From NCBI GenBank assembly GCA_026390735.1, contig JAPLFJ010000046.1:1-64000 (forward strand): DNA of 64,000 nucleotides, written 5' to 3'. This DNA is from Ignavibacteriota bacterium (lineage in GTDB: Bacteria > Bacteroidota > Ignavibacteria > Tepidaquicellales > Tepidaquicellaceae). A program made the position numbers and the translations under genes. Below, piece after piece: positions 8,119-15,115 of the stretch. The first letter of the stretch is position 1; every line of letters begins with the position of its first letter. The notes beneath the pieces are model-generated. The model had not been told where the DNA came from, did not search any database, and saw only the letters and a program-made list of their open reading frames with translations.

Positions 8119-9288
8119 TTAAACAAAAAACTCTTTCACACACTCACAAACATATTTCACCTGCTCTTCCGTCAACTCCGGAAACATCGGCAGCGACAAA
8201 CAATTATCAGCCAGATCCTCAGTCACGGGCAAATCCCCCCTCTTATACCCAAGATGCTCAAAGCACGGCTGCAAATGAAGCGGCACCGGATAGTGCAAAC
8301 CGCTCGCAACATCTTTTTCCCCTAAATACTTCATTAAAGACTCACGATTCTTCCCATTTTCATTTTTAACCCGAACAACAAACAAATGATAAACATGCTT
8401 ATTCCCTTTCATTTCTTTCGGCAACACCACACCATCACAATCACCAAGATACTTCCCATACCATTCCGCCGCCTGTCTCCTCCCCGCAGTCCATTTCTCC
8501 AGATGATTCAGCTTCACACCAAGTACAGCACCCTGCAAACCCTCCATACGATAATTATGCCCGTACATTAAATGCAAATATTTCTGGTGCGACCCATGTT
8601 CCCTCATCATCTTAAACTTCTTCCCAAGTTCCTCATCATTCGTACAAACCGCCCCTCCTTCACCATACGCACCAAGATTCTTCCCCGGATAAAAACTAAA
8701 CGACGCTGCAGCAGCCAGACCACCAACCTTCTTCCCCTTATACTCCGCCAGATGCGACTGAGCACAATCCTCCACCAAATAAATCACCTGCCCCGTTGTT
8801 TTATGTACATAAACCCCCTGGCTCTTCAATTCATAATTCAGAATTCTGAGTTCTGAATTAATTTTTTCTAGGTCTGTCGCTTGCCCGTATAAATGCACCG
8901 CCACAATCGCCTTCGTCTTCGGCGTAACCGCTCGTGCCACTGCTTTTGCATCCAGGTTATACGACTCAGCATCCACATCCACAAACACAGGCGTCGCACC
9001 GCACAGTGTAGCGCCCCACGCCGTCGCTATAAAAGTATCAGCAGGAATAATCACCTCATCCCCCTGCCCGACACCCAGAGCCCACAGCACAAGATGATTC
9101 CCGTCCGTCCCGCTCGAAACCCCCGAACAAAACTTCACATCGTGCTTCTCAGCAAACGCACTCTCAAAATTCGCCACAGGTTTCCCCAGAATATAAGCCG
9201 TATTATCCAGAACCTCATCCATCGCAACTCTCACCTCACTCTTAATCCCGCTGTACTGCAACTTCAAATCAACAAATGGTACCTTCAT
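8119..9288 (-). CDS. DegT/DnrJ/EryC1 sugar aminotransferase with in-frame repeat insertion
   Basis: A 389-residue PLP-dependent aminotransferase (WlbC/WbpE/FdtB type) for a keto nucleotide sugar. The PLP lysine is Lys203 in FYPGKNLGAYGEGG, and the cofactor-ring aspartate is in LVEDCAQSH (Asp174). Start ATG with GAGGAA upstream. Between DLEKI (139-143) and VEDCAQ the protein has an extra stretch, NSELRILNYELK (about 143-154) plus SQGVYVHKTTGQ. The first part is a translation of the TTCAGAA heptamer repeat at DNA 8827-8862. The catalytic motifs on both sides remain in frame, so the enzyme may still work. Its likely partners are the oxidoreductase at 2185 and the acetyltransferase at 3652. Its coding sequence is more GC-rich than the genes after 15 kb. 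Confidence 0.92.
   Translation of the reverse strand: MKVPFVDLKLQYSGIKSEVRVAMDEVLDNTAYILGKPVANFESAFAEKHDVKFCSGVSSGTDGNHLVLWALGVGQGDEVIIPADTFIATAWGATLCGATPVFVDVDAESYNLDAKAVARAVTPKTKAIVAVHLYGQATDLEKINSELRILNYELKSQGVYVHKTTGQVIYLVEDCAQSHLAEYKGKKVGGLAAAASFSFYPGKNLGAYGEGGAVCTNDEELGKKFKMMREHGSHQKYLHLMYGHNYRMEGLQGAVLGVKLNHLEKWTAGRRQAAEWYGKYLGDCDGVVLPKEMKGNKHVYHLFVVRVKNENGKNRESLMKYLGEKDVASGLHYPVPLHLQPCFEHLGYKRGDLPVTEDLADNCLSLPMFPELTEEQVKYVCECVKEFFV
8827..8862 (-). repeat. TTCAGAA heptamer repeat inside aminotransferase gene
   Basis: The coding strand reads AATTCAGAACTCAGAATTCT and onward, the same degenerate heptamer tract as in the intergenic spaces. It encodes NSELRILNYELK in frame, at a surface loop position between the beta-strand of the large domain and the VEDCAQ motif. 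Confidence 0.85.
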
Positions 9289-9575
9289 AATTTTATTCCT
9301 CTTTTAAATTATTATATTATAACGTAATAAATAACTATCCTCAGATTACTCAGATTTCCTCAGATTATTCAAAATCTTATAGATTAATTAATCTGTATAA
9401 TCTGGGGATTTATTGTTATTGCTCTTTGCCTAAATTATTTTCTTGCTCTTAAAATCTGCTTTAATTCGCTTGCGAATCGCTCTTAAAATCTGTGTAATCT
9501 GAGGTCTATCTTTTTGCTCTTTGCCTAAATTAATTTCTTGCTCTAAAATCTGCCTTAATCTGAGTAATCTGAGGA
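9289..9575. repeat. Intergenic repeat mosaic
   Basis: Upstream region of the aminotransferase, AT-rich to about 9340. 'CCTCAGATTACTCAGATTTC'-type units follow, then 'AATTCGCTTGCGAAT' palindromes with GCTCTTAAAATCTGTGTAAT (about 9465-9505) and TTGCTCTTTGCCTAAATTAA-type units. No gene is visible. Confidence 0.7.
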
Positions 9576-9986
9576 CTATTTCTTTTCAAAATTATTAATG
9601 ATTCTTTTAAATTGAAGAGATTTACTTCCAAAATTTACTAACAAGCCAAGTTTAAAACCAGTAGCTTTCAAATAATTCAAAACCTGCGAATAATGTTCAT
9701 TAGAAATATTATCAACTGCTTTCAATTCCAAAATGATATTATCATAACATATAAAATCACTCTTATACGTTTTTTTCAACCTGTACCCATCATAGTTTAT
9801 AACTAATTCTTTTTCAGGAATAAAAGTAACACCATTTCTTCTAAACTCGTATTCTAATGCTTCCTGATAAACTGCTTCTAGAAAACCAAACCCCAAAGTA
9901 GAATGTACTTTCATACAAAGACCTATAATCCTCTCAGTTTCAGCTCTAAAAGGATAATCTTCATTATTATACTTATCTAAAACCAT
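9576..9986 (-). CDS. GxxExxY-family protein
   Basis: A 136-residue protein of the GxxExxY family, named for GFLEAVY at about 34-40. A PD-(D/E)XK-like core is visible: an acidic residue in KSDFICYDNIILELKAV (about 75-91) with the E-L-K of a nuclease-like strand, then LNYLKATGFKLGLLVNFG. The length is normal. ATG start at 9986; the 5' side is a long tandem repeat. As with the four-helix-bundle gene, it is an isolated small gene buried in repeats. Nuclease activity is a possibility from fold resemblance only; the cellular role is unknown. Confidence 0.88.
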   Translation of the reverse strand: MVLDKYNNEDYPFRAETERIIGLCMKVHSTLGFGFLEAVYQEALEYEFRRNGVTFIPEKELVINYDGYRLKKTYKSDFICYDNIILELKAVDNISNEHYSQVLNYLKATGFKLGLLVNFGSKSLQFKRIINNFEKK

Positions 9987-10323
9987 ATCTTTGTTTTTCT
10001 CTAATCTGATTTAATCTGTGAAATCTGAGGACTTGTTTTTTCTGCTCTTAGCCTAAATTTATCTTTTTCTAATCTGATTTACTCTGTGAAATCTGAGGAC
10101 TTGTTTTTTCTGCTCTTAGCCTAAATTTATCTTTTTCTAATCTGATTTAATTCGCTTGCGAATCGCTCTTAAAATCTGTGTAATCTGAGGACTTGTTTTT
10201 TCTGCTCTTAGCCTAAATTTATCTTTTTCTAATCTGATTTAATTCGCTTGCGAATCGCTCTTAAAATCTGTGAAATCTGAGGACTTGTTTTTTCTGCTCT
10301 TAGCCTTCTGAGGACAATAATCT
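9987..10323. repeat. Tandem 68/92-base repeat array
   Basis: Four copies of a composite unit containing CTGCTCTTAGCCTAAATTTA, TCTAATCTGATTTA and GTGAAATCTGAGGACTTG. The landmark CTGCTCTTAG recurs at 10042, 10110, 10202 and 10294, so the periods are 68, 92 and 92 bases. The longer units carry a 24-base insert with the palindrome ATTCGCTTGCGAAT. No gene lies in it. Confidence 0.88.
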
Positions 10324-12057
10324 TTAAATCTTTAAAAACAAGTTCAAATAATAGAAACTATCCCCCACCTTCCTCGAAGCATAAATCAGATTCTGGTACT
10401 TATAAAAATACTTCACCTCCACACCCCACTGCCTCACCGGCTCCCACCTCATCGACACCCCCACAATACTCCTGTTCACCCTATCACCCTGCAAAAACTT
10501 ATTCTTAATAGTCGCAAAAAACCTCTCCCCATGATTAATATTCCCGCCGTAATTAATATCTACATTCCCCAGCGAATCATACGTAAACCCCTCACCCGAC
10601 CTCTGAAACTGAAAAAGCACACCAACATTCAAACGCGCCAACACATTATAATCAAACTTAAAAGCCCACTCATCGCTGTTCGGCGGCAATTGATGCCCCA
10701 TCGACAAACCCCAGTTAGTAAACTTCAAAGTATTATCGTGATGCGCATAAACAAAAGGATCCAGCCTTGTATATTCAACCACACCAGAAAGTCCGTCTAT
10801 AGTAAACGCATCATTCCACATAACGCCTGCCTGATACCCGAACTTATTATCATTCGCAGTATAATCACTATTCCCAATCGAAGCCATATTAAAATCATCA
10901 ATCAAAAAAGTCCCCTGCACAACAACATTCTTCACAGGTTTCACTTCAACATCAAACCCCATAAAAGTATTTCCCGCCCATTGACCCGCAGCCCCTCTAT
11001 TCAAATCAGCAGAAGTAATAAAGGAAAAAGGATTCAAATGAACGAAAGTAAAAGCAGAATAATTAGTAATCACACTCTCATAAAAACCGCCCCTCAGCCA
11101 TTTCGCAAACTTCACATCGAGCCTGTGAGTAGAAATCATCTTATTTTTCGAAATTACCCCTAAAGAATCATCCTCAATATTCCCATAAGAAAAAGTATAA
11201 GAAACAGCCTTATACTTCAAATCCAGCTTAATCATCGGATAAGGTTCTATTCCCGAAAAGAACAAATTATCCACAAACCCAAACCCCTGCTTCACATTCT
11301 CATTCCCAACCATCAGCGCCAGCCACCTCTTCGGCACCTCATACCGCACATACCCCTTAAAATGGTCAAAAAACTTCCCATCATCCTTCAAACTCACCGC
11401 CGTCCGGAAAAACGGGTCAAAAGTATTAGCAAAAATCTTATCCTCAGCATTCCCCACAAACGCTCTCCCATTAGAATAACTCATCGCAAACCCAACCCTG
11501 TCAAACATCGTCCCTCTCACCTCAAACCCCAGGTCACCCGCCAGAAACTTTCTCGCTCCCACAGAATCCCCGACACCATTCCTCTGGTACAAACCCCCCG
11601 TCAAGTGCCCCCACACCGCCACATTCGTATCCGTATAGGACACAATATACTTATTATCATTAACCCAATCTTTTCTCAACCCTGTCATTCCTTCATGCTC
11701 CTGGAAGGAATCTCGTTCTTTTAATCCTTCATTCTTAATTCTGAACTCTGAATTCTGAACTCGTAACTCGTACTCAAACTCTTTACAAAAATCCCCCAGC
11801 ATCATCCTATCATTTTTATTAAGCTTTGTCTTTTCATTCTTCATTCTTAACTCTGAATTCTGAATTTCTCTTAGCATCTCTCCCACTTTCCGTCTGGAAA
11901 TAGGCATCTGAGCGGGATTGTAATCTTCTAATAAGCCAGAAACGTCCATCCTTCTCAAAAAATCATAAACCCTATGCTCCACAGACACAAGCTCCACCTG
12001 CCCCATCACAGAAGTAAACCCCACAAACAACAATATTATTAGTATAATTTTTCTCAC
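10324..12057 (-). CDS. Outer-membrane beta-barrel protein, Wzi-like capsule assembly family
   Basis: A 577-residue exported protein with a signal peptide at 1-19 (basic start, hydrophobic core, cleavage near VMG-Q). Most of it alternates polar and aromatic residues as in beta-barrels, ending YYLNLFLKI. The order of segments (an N-terminal helical region about 25-65, then a barrel with EYTRLDPFVYAHHD and LGMGHQLPPNSDE-like motifs) resembles the Wzi capsule-anchoring family found beside glycan loci in Bacteroidota. Two translated heptamer repeats lie in the N-terminal part: residues 67-75 (NSELRMKNE) and 96-112 (YELRVQNSEFRIKNEGL). The call is moderately sure; the Wzi role is inference from resemblance and context. 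Confidence 0.7.
   Translation of the reverse strand: MRKIILIILLFVGFTSVMGQVELVSVEHRVYDFLRRMDVSGLLEDYNPAQMPISRRKVGEMLREIQNSELRMKNEKTKLNKNDRMMLGDFCKEFEYELRVQNSEFRIKNEGLKERDSFQEHEGMTGLRKDWVNDNKYIVSYTDTNVAVWGHLTGGLYQRNGVGDSVGARKFLAGDLGFEVRGTMFDRVGFAMSYSNGRAFVGNAEDKIFANTFDPFFRTAVSLKDDGKFFDHFKGYVRYEVPKRWLALMVGNENVKQGFGFVDNLFFSGIEPYPMIKLDLKYKAVSYTFSYGNIEDDSLGVISKNKMISTHRLDVKFAKWLRGGFYESVITNYSAFTFVHLNPFSFITSADLNRGAAGQWAGNTFMGFDVEVKPVKNVVVQGTFLIDDFNMASIGNSDYTANDNKFGYQAGVMWNDAFTIDGLSGVVEYTRLDPFVYAHHDNTLKFTNWGLSMGHQLPPNSDEWAFKFDYNVLARLNVGVLFQFQRSGEGFTYDSLGNVDINYGGNINHGERFFATIKNKFLQGDRVNRSIVGVSMRWEPVRQWGVEVKYFYKYQNLIYASRKVGDSFYYLNLFLKI
11722..11772 (-). repeat. Heptamer repeat inside barrel gene (second insertion)
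   Basis: The sense strand carries tandem TTCAGAA-like heptamers encoding YELRVQNSEFRIKNEGL (residues 96-112) in frame. The plus-strand text CTGAACTCTGAATTCTGAAC is the same as in intergenic tracts. Confidence 0.85.
11833..11859 (-). repeat. Heptamer repeat inside barrel gene (first insertion)
   Basis: Nine codons (NSELRMKNE, residues 67-75) come from the sense TTCAGAG/TTAAGAA heptamer tract. The reading frame is kept on both sides, and 20 ordinary residues separate it from the second insertion. Confidence 0.85.
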
Positions 12058-12182
12058 TCTTTTATATTATAGTTTTTTGTTTTTCTCTTAATTCTGCATT
12101 CATAATTCCGCGTTCTTCGCGTCCGCCGTCTTGTTGGGAGGATGAACTCTGAATTAAAAAAGATTCTTAATTGCTCTAAAAA
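12058..12182. repeat. Short repeat spacer
   Basis: Holds a 'TTCGCGTCCGCCGTCTTGTT' unit (about 12117-12136) with antisense heptamers on both sides. It separates the toxin-antitoxin pair from the barrel gene. Confidence 0.65.
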
Positions 12183-12521
12183 TCAAACCTTAATCCCAAA
12201 TATTTTCAAAAAACTCGGATTATTATCCAATGCATAAAATATTCTCTGAGCCGGCCCATCAGGAATATTTCTATTCCCTTCCCACGCTTCAATTGTTTTA
12301 ACGGATACACCGATAACTTCAGCAAATATCTTCTGAGTAACTTCAATTTTTTCTCTGACTCTTTTAATATCTTTACCTTTATATAATGGCAAATCAGGAA
12401 TAATAACCTCTCTCATTCTTTTAGCTGGTTTCTTTCCCTGAACAATCTCTAAAGCACTACTCAGACCATTTAGTATACTCGTATTAACTTCTTTTTTACT
12501 TCTTATTTTTATGTTTTTCAT
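12183..12521 (-). CDS. higA: HigA-like XRE-family antitoxin
   Basis: A 112-residue helix-turn-helix antitoxin. The N-terminal segment (about 1-35, KIRSKKEVNTSILNGLSSAL) is the part shared with the two truncated copies in this window. An XRE-type HTH follows at about 57-98, with TQKIFAEVIGVSVKTIEAWE as recognition region. It overlaps the toxin gene's 3' end by 26 bases, so the two are translated from one transcript, toxin first, the HigBA order. It would neutralise the toxin and repress the operon. The protein appears complete. Confidence 0.88.
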   Translation of the reverse strand: MKNIKIRSKKEVNTSILNGLSSALEIVQGKKPAKRMREVIIPDLPLYKGKDIKRVREKIEVTQKIFAEVIGVSVKTIEAWEGNRNIPDGPAQRIFYALDNNPSFLKIFGIKV

Positions 12522-12864
12522 TTAATTTTTCTTCAAGTTTATTTTCAATATCTTTAATTAGTTTTGCAATTGCTTTCTTTAAATCACTGCTTAAATCTGC
12601 AACTTCGCTTTTCCTTAATAGGGTTATAAAAAACAACTGCTCATATTTTGGAAAATCCACATACAGAATTCTTATGCCGCCGCTTTTACCCATTCCTTTA
12701 GCACCCCACCTTAATTTTCTTAAACCGCCCGTTGATTTAATAACATCACCCAAATCAGGATTTTTAATTAAAACATCCTCAACCTCTTTTAAATCATCAT
12801 CTTCAAGACCACTATCCACCCAGAGTTTCCAGAATTTATTATCTGACACAAATACTCTCTTCAT
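12496..12864 (-). CDS. higB: HigB/RelE-like toxin
   Basis: A 122-residue toxin of the RelE/HigB superfamily (the PF06296-like branch), expected to be a ribosome-dependent mRNA interferase. The family core GGLRKLRWGAKGMGKSGGIR is at about 46-65, followed by the ILYVDF strand and the FFITLLRKSE strand (about 79-88). The C-terminus is rich in lysine and glutamate. It is the first gene of the toxin-antitoxin operon, with ATG at 12864. The upstream 100 bases are AT-rich with no recognisable TAnnTTTG box. Confidence 0.88.
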   Translation of the reverse strand: MKRVFVSDNKFWKLWVDSGLEDDDLKEVEDVLIKNPDLGDVIKSTGGLRKLRWGAKGMGKSGGIRILYVDFPKYEQLFFITLLRKSEVADLSSDLKKAIAKLIKDIENKLEEKLNEKHKNKK

Positions 12865-13125
12865 AAATATACCCTATTTAATAGTAGTTTGCAATATAAT
12901 TTTGTATGTTTCACTAAAGAAGCTAAATATAAATCCTCAAGTATTTCGTGGGAAAAGATTTCTCTTCTTTTAATTCTGCATTCTGAATTCTTATTTCTGA
13001 ATTATTTTTGGTGTCTTTAGCGGGAAAAGAGTTCTTCTCTTTTAAGATCTGCACTAATCTGTGTAATCTGAGGACAAAGTTTCTAATCTTTCTTTCGTGC
13101 CTTTCGTGAATTTCGCGGGAAAAAT
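12865..13125. repeat. Intergenic repeat mosaic
   Basis: After about 75 bases of AT-rich leader for the toxin operon, the space holds three 'TTTCGTGnATTTCGCGGGAA'-type units (about 12940-12958, 13005-13025, 13096-13123), antisense heptamers (12970-13003) and one CTGTGTAATCTGAGGACAAA unit (about 13056-13077). Confidence 0.7.
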
Positions 13126-13389
13126 CTATTGCTTAAAATTCTTAATTGCTATTTGTGCATTGATAATTGAAACAACCTCGTTCACCTTCTCTTTCCAACC
13201 ATTTTCCGTCAACCACTCATCAGTTTCATACTTTTTAAACTTCTTAGAAATAACGCACAACCTATCAGGCAAAGGGACTTCCAGACCATAAAATCTTACA
13301 ATAGCAAAATACCCTGCGCAAAATCCGGGTTCCGGCAGAACTCTATCCTTATAAACGCTTATTTCCTCTGAAAAACGCCTACTAATCAT
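13126..13389 (-). pseudogene. N-terminal fragment of a Fic-family-like protein with repeat tail
   Basis: An 87-residue ORF whose first ~65 residues (RRFSEEISVYKDRVLPEPGF, then PLPDRLCVIS and YETDEWLTENGW) resemble what I recall as the N-terminal region of a family of larger Fic-domain proteins. The expected downstream Fic core (HPFxDGNG-type motif) is absent. The last ~14 residues (SIINAQIAIKNFKQ) come from ATTGATAATTG/AATTAAGAA repeats. It therefore looks cut off by repeat sequence. Low GC and no partner gene are seen. The family assignment is from memory of sequence resemblance and should be treated as tentative. Confidence 0.42.
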
Positions 13390-13703
13390 ACTTTATTTCT
13401 CAAACCTCTTATTACTCCTCCATAACACTTATTATTTCCATTATTTCCGATAAACACTTACAAAATAACAATAATAAACAAAACATCCAACCCTTTCCCG
13501 CGCTCCTGCCACTGCAACTTCCTTTCTTACTGCTCTAAATTCATAATTCTGAATTCTGAATTACATAAGAAGCCCCTGCTCCTTCCTTTCTTACTGCTCT
13601 AAACTCTAAATTCATCATTCTGAATTCTGAATTACATTAGAAGCCCCTGCTACTGCCACTGCATCTTCCTCATTCACTGCTCTCAATTATGAATTCTGAT
13701 TTC
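13390..13703. repeat. Intergenic repeat mosaic
   Basis: Contains a roughly 60-base duplication: 'CTTCCTTTCTTACTGCTCTAAA' through 'TTCTGAATTACAT' and 'AGAAGCCCCTGCT' recur at about 13520-13575 and 13580-13650. Antisense heptamers follow. No gene is seen. Confidence 0.7.
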
Positions 13704-13940
13704 TTAATTCTTAACTATCTTTAGTGGTTTTCGCCGAAGGTCCGCCGTCTTGTTGGGAGGATGACTTTCGCGGGAAAAGATCTTTTCTCTTTTCTTTTCA
13801 TTCTTAATTCCCGAAGGTCCGCCGCTCTCTTTGGAGGATGAATTATCTTTTTCACCCGTCACAAACTCCAAAGCCTCTTTCAGACCTCTCAGAATGCTAT
13901 CCCCAATTTCCTTCTTATTTCTTATTTTTGTTTTATTCAT
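13704..13940 (-). pseudogene. Second truncated HigA-like antitoxin N-terminus with repeat-derived tail
   Basis: From the ATG at 13940 the ORF reads NKTKIRNKKEIGDSILRGLK and EALEFVTG, matching the fragment at 4966-5148 and the start of the intact antitoxin, then loses homology at the same residue. The remaining ~50 residues are translated repeats: SSSKESGGPSG (the TCCGCCG hairpin unit), IKNEKK (heptamers), IFSRESHPPNKTADLRRKPL (TTTCGTG-type unit). No HTH and no toxin are present. The upstream palindrome and iterons are shared with the first copy. Confidence 0.6.
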
Positions 13941-13975
13941 ATTCACTTGAAACTTCTTAATTAAGACCAAAATCC

Positions 13976-14077
13976 TTCAATCATAATTGAAACTCCTTCA
14001 CTTTTCACCGAACTTTCCACCGAACTTTTCACCGAACTTTTCACCCTACTTTTCTCCCTACTTTTCTCCCTAAATTC
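13976..14077 (-). repeat. Palindrome plus 12-base iterons, second copy
   Basis: TTCAATCATAATTGAA at 13976-13991 differs by one base from the perfect palindrome at 5183-5198. Six 12-base units follow at about 14006-14077 (CACCGAACTTTC, CACCGAACTTTT twice, CACCCTACTTTT, CTCCCTACTTTT, CTCCCTAAATTC). Distance and order relative to the truncated antitoxin ORF match copy 1. Confidence 0.65.
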
Positions 14078-14129
14078 TTCACTCACTGCTCTTAATTCTG
14101 CATTCATAATTCTGAACTCTGAATTGCAC

Positions 14130-15080
14130 TTAAAGATTCTGAATTACAAACTCAGCCACTTCCCTCGCCAGCATATTCCTCACCCCATTCAAACCCTTAA
14201 CATAAATCAAAAACTCTTCATACAACTTCATATTCTCACCAATCATCAGATAATCAGGATGTGTAATAAGCAAAATCATGCCATTATACTTCATCAGCCA
14301 CTCAGTCTTCTTTTTCCAGGTATCAATATTTTTCTCCCCCAACTGAATCCACAAAACATGGTCCTGAGGTAAAGTATACGGCAGTTCTACAAACTTCCCT
14401 GCCATAAACGGCCATATAAAATGCGTACCACCGGGCATCGGCTGATACGGGTCAACATCAAAACAACTCGAATCATATTTAATGTTCAAACTTTGCATCC
14501 ATTCCAGATTTCTCTGTGCAGCAGGACTTCTGTAACCGACACCTCCAAAGTTCTCAATTGCTTTATTTATTAAAACAACTCTCTTATCAAACAAATTCTT
14601 CGAAAAGAAATCCTTACCATCGTGATTATACCCGTGAACACCTACCTCGCACCCATTTTCTTTAATTAAATTAATAATTTCATTCGGTATATCATACAAA
14701 TATGGAACAACATTCCATGATGATTTAAACCCATACTTCTCTTCCAGCTCCAGAACTTTTGGCACATACTTTAGACCATCAATAGTTTCAACATCGTGCG
14801 TCAAAACAATAGGCGAAACTATGTCACTCCCCCATAAATTCTTTAATATTTCATTAAACTTTTCTTCTCCATAAAAGTCATTAAGCATTTTTACAACTTT
14901 ATCACTAATAAACCAATCTTTCTTAAACTCTATTTGTCTTTTGGATTGAAGAAAATGCCTCACTTTAAGAGGAATATAAGGGCGTAAATAATAATAACTC
15001 TTTTGCGGAAAAGACAGCCTTGGTTGATTATTTCTTTCAAAAATTATGCTTAAAACAATATTGGGTAAATCTTCAAACAA
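14130..15080 (-). CDS. Polysaccharide deacetylase-like protein
   Basis: A 316-residue carbohydrate esterase 4-like (NodB-fold) protein. Key motifs: LTHDVE at 93-98 (metal-binding Asp), GVHGYNHDG at 147-155 (His149, His153), and GYRSPAAQRN at 182-191 with the conserved Arg. It would remove an acetyl group from a sugar of the polymer or a lipid-linked intermediate. No signal peptide is visible, as in other members found in such loci. The start is TTG at 15080, preceded immediately by an in-frame TGA; no ATG fits before residue 65. The last codons (IQNL) and stop are heptamer repeat. It is the last gene of the minus-strand run before repeat-rich DNA begins. Confidence 0.85.
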   Translation of the reverse strand: MFEDLPNIVLSIIFERNNQPRLSFPQKSYYYLRPYIPLKVRHFLQSKRQIEFKKDWFISDKVVKMLNDFYGEEKFNEILKNLWGSDIVSPIVLTHDVETIDGLKYVPKVLELEEKYGFKSSWNVVPYLYDIPNEIINLIKENGCEVGVHGYNHDGKDFFSKNLFDKRVVLINKAIENFGGVGYRSPAAQRNLEWMQSLNIKYDSSCFDVDPYQPMPGGTHFIWPFMAGKFVELPYTLPQDHVLWIQLGEKNIDTWKKKTEWLMKYNGMILLITHPDYLMIGENMKLYEEFLIYVKGLNGVRNMLAREVAEFVIQNL

Positions 15081-15115
15081 TCAGATATTTTATATTTTTT
15101 ATTATATTATTATAA

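Noticed and set aside
8386-9327. Series of plus-strand ORFs opposite the aminotransferase gene
   Set aside because: Composition rich in His, Arg, Pro and Thr, typical of antisense shadows; the minus-strand gene has all catalytic motifs.
9987-10323. Possible CRISPR-like or origin-iteron array
   Set aside because: Repeat units make up the whole array with no spacers; no replication initiator gene is present and units match other intergenic repeats.
10531-11724. Long plus-strand ORFs opposite the barrel gene
   Set aside because: Antisense shadows without recognisable domains; the minus-strand gene has a signal peptide and barrel pattern.
13390-13703. Possible small gene in the duplicated spacer
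   Set aside because: Frames are short and made of repeats; no start with a ribosome binding site and no family resemblance.
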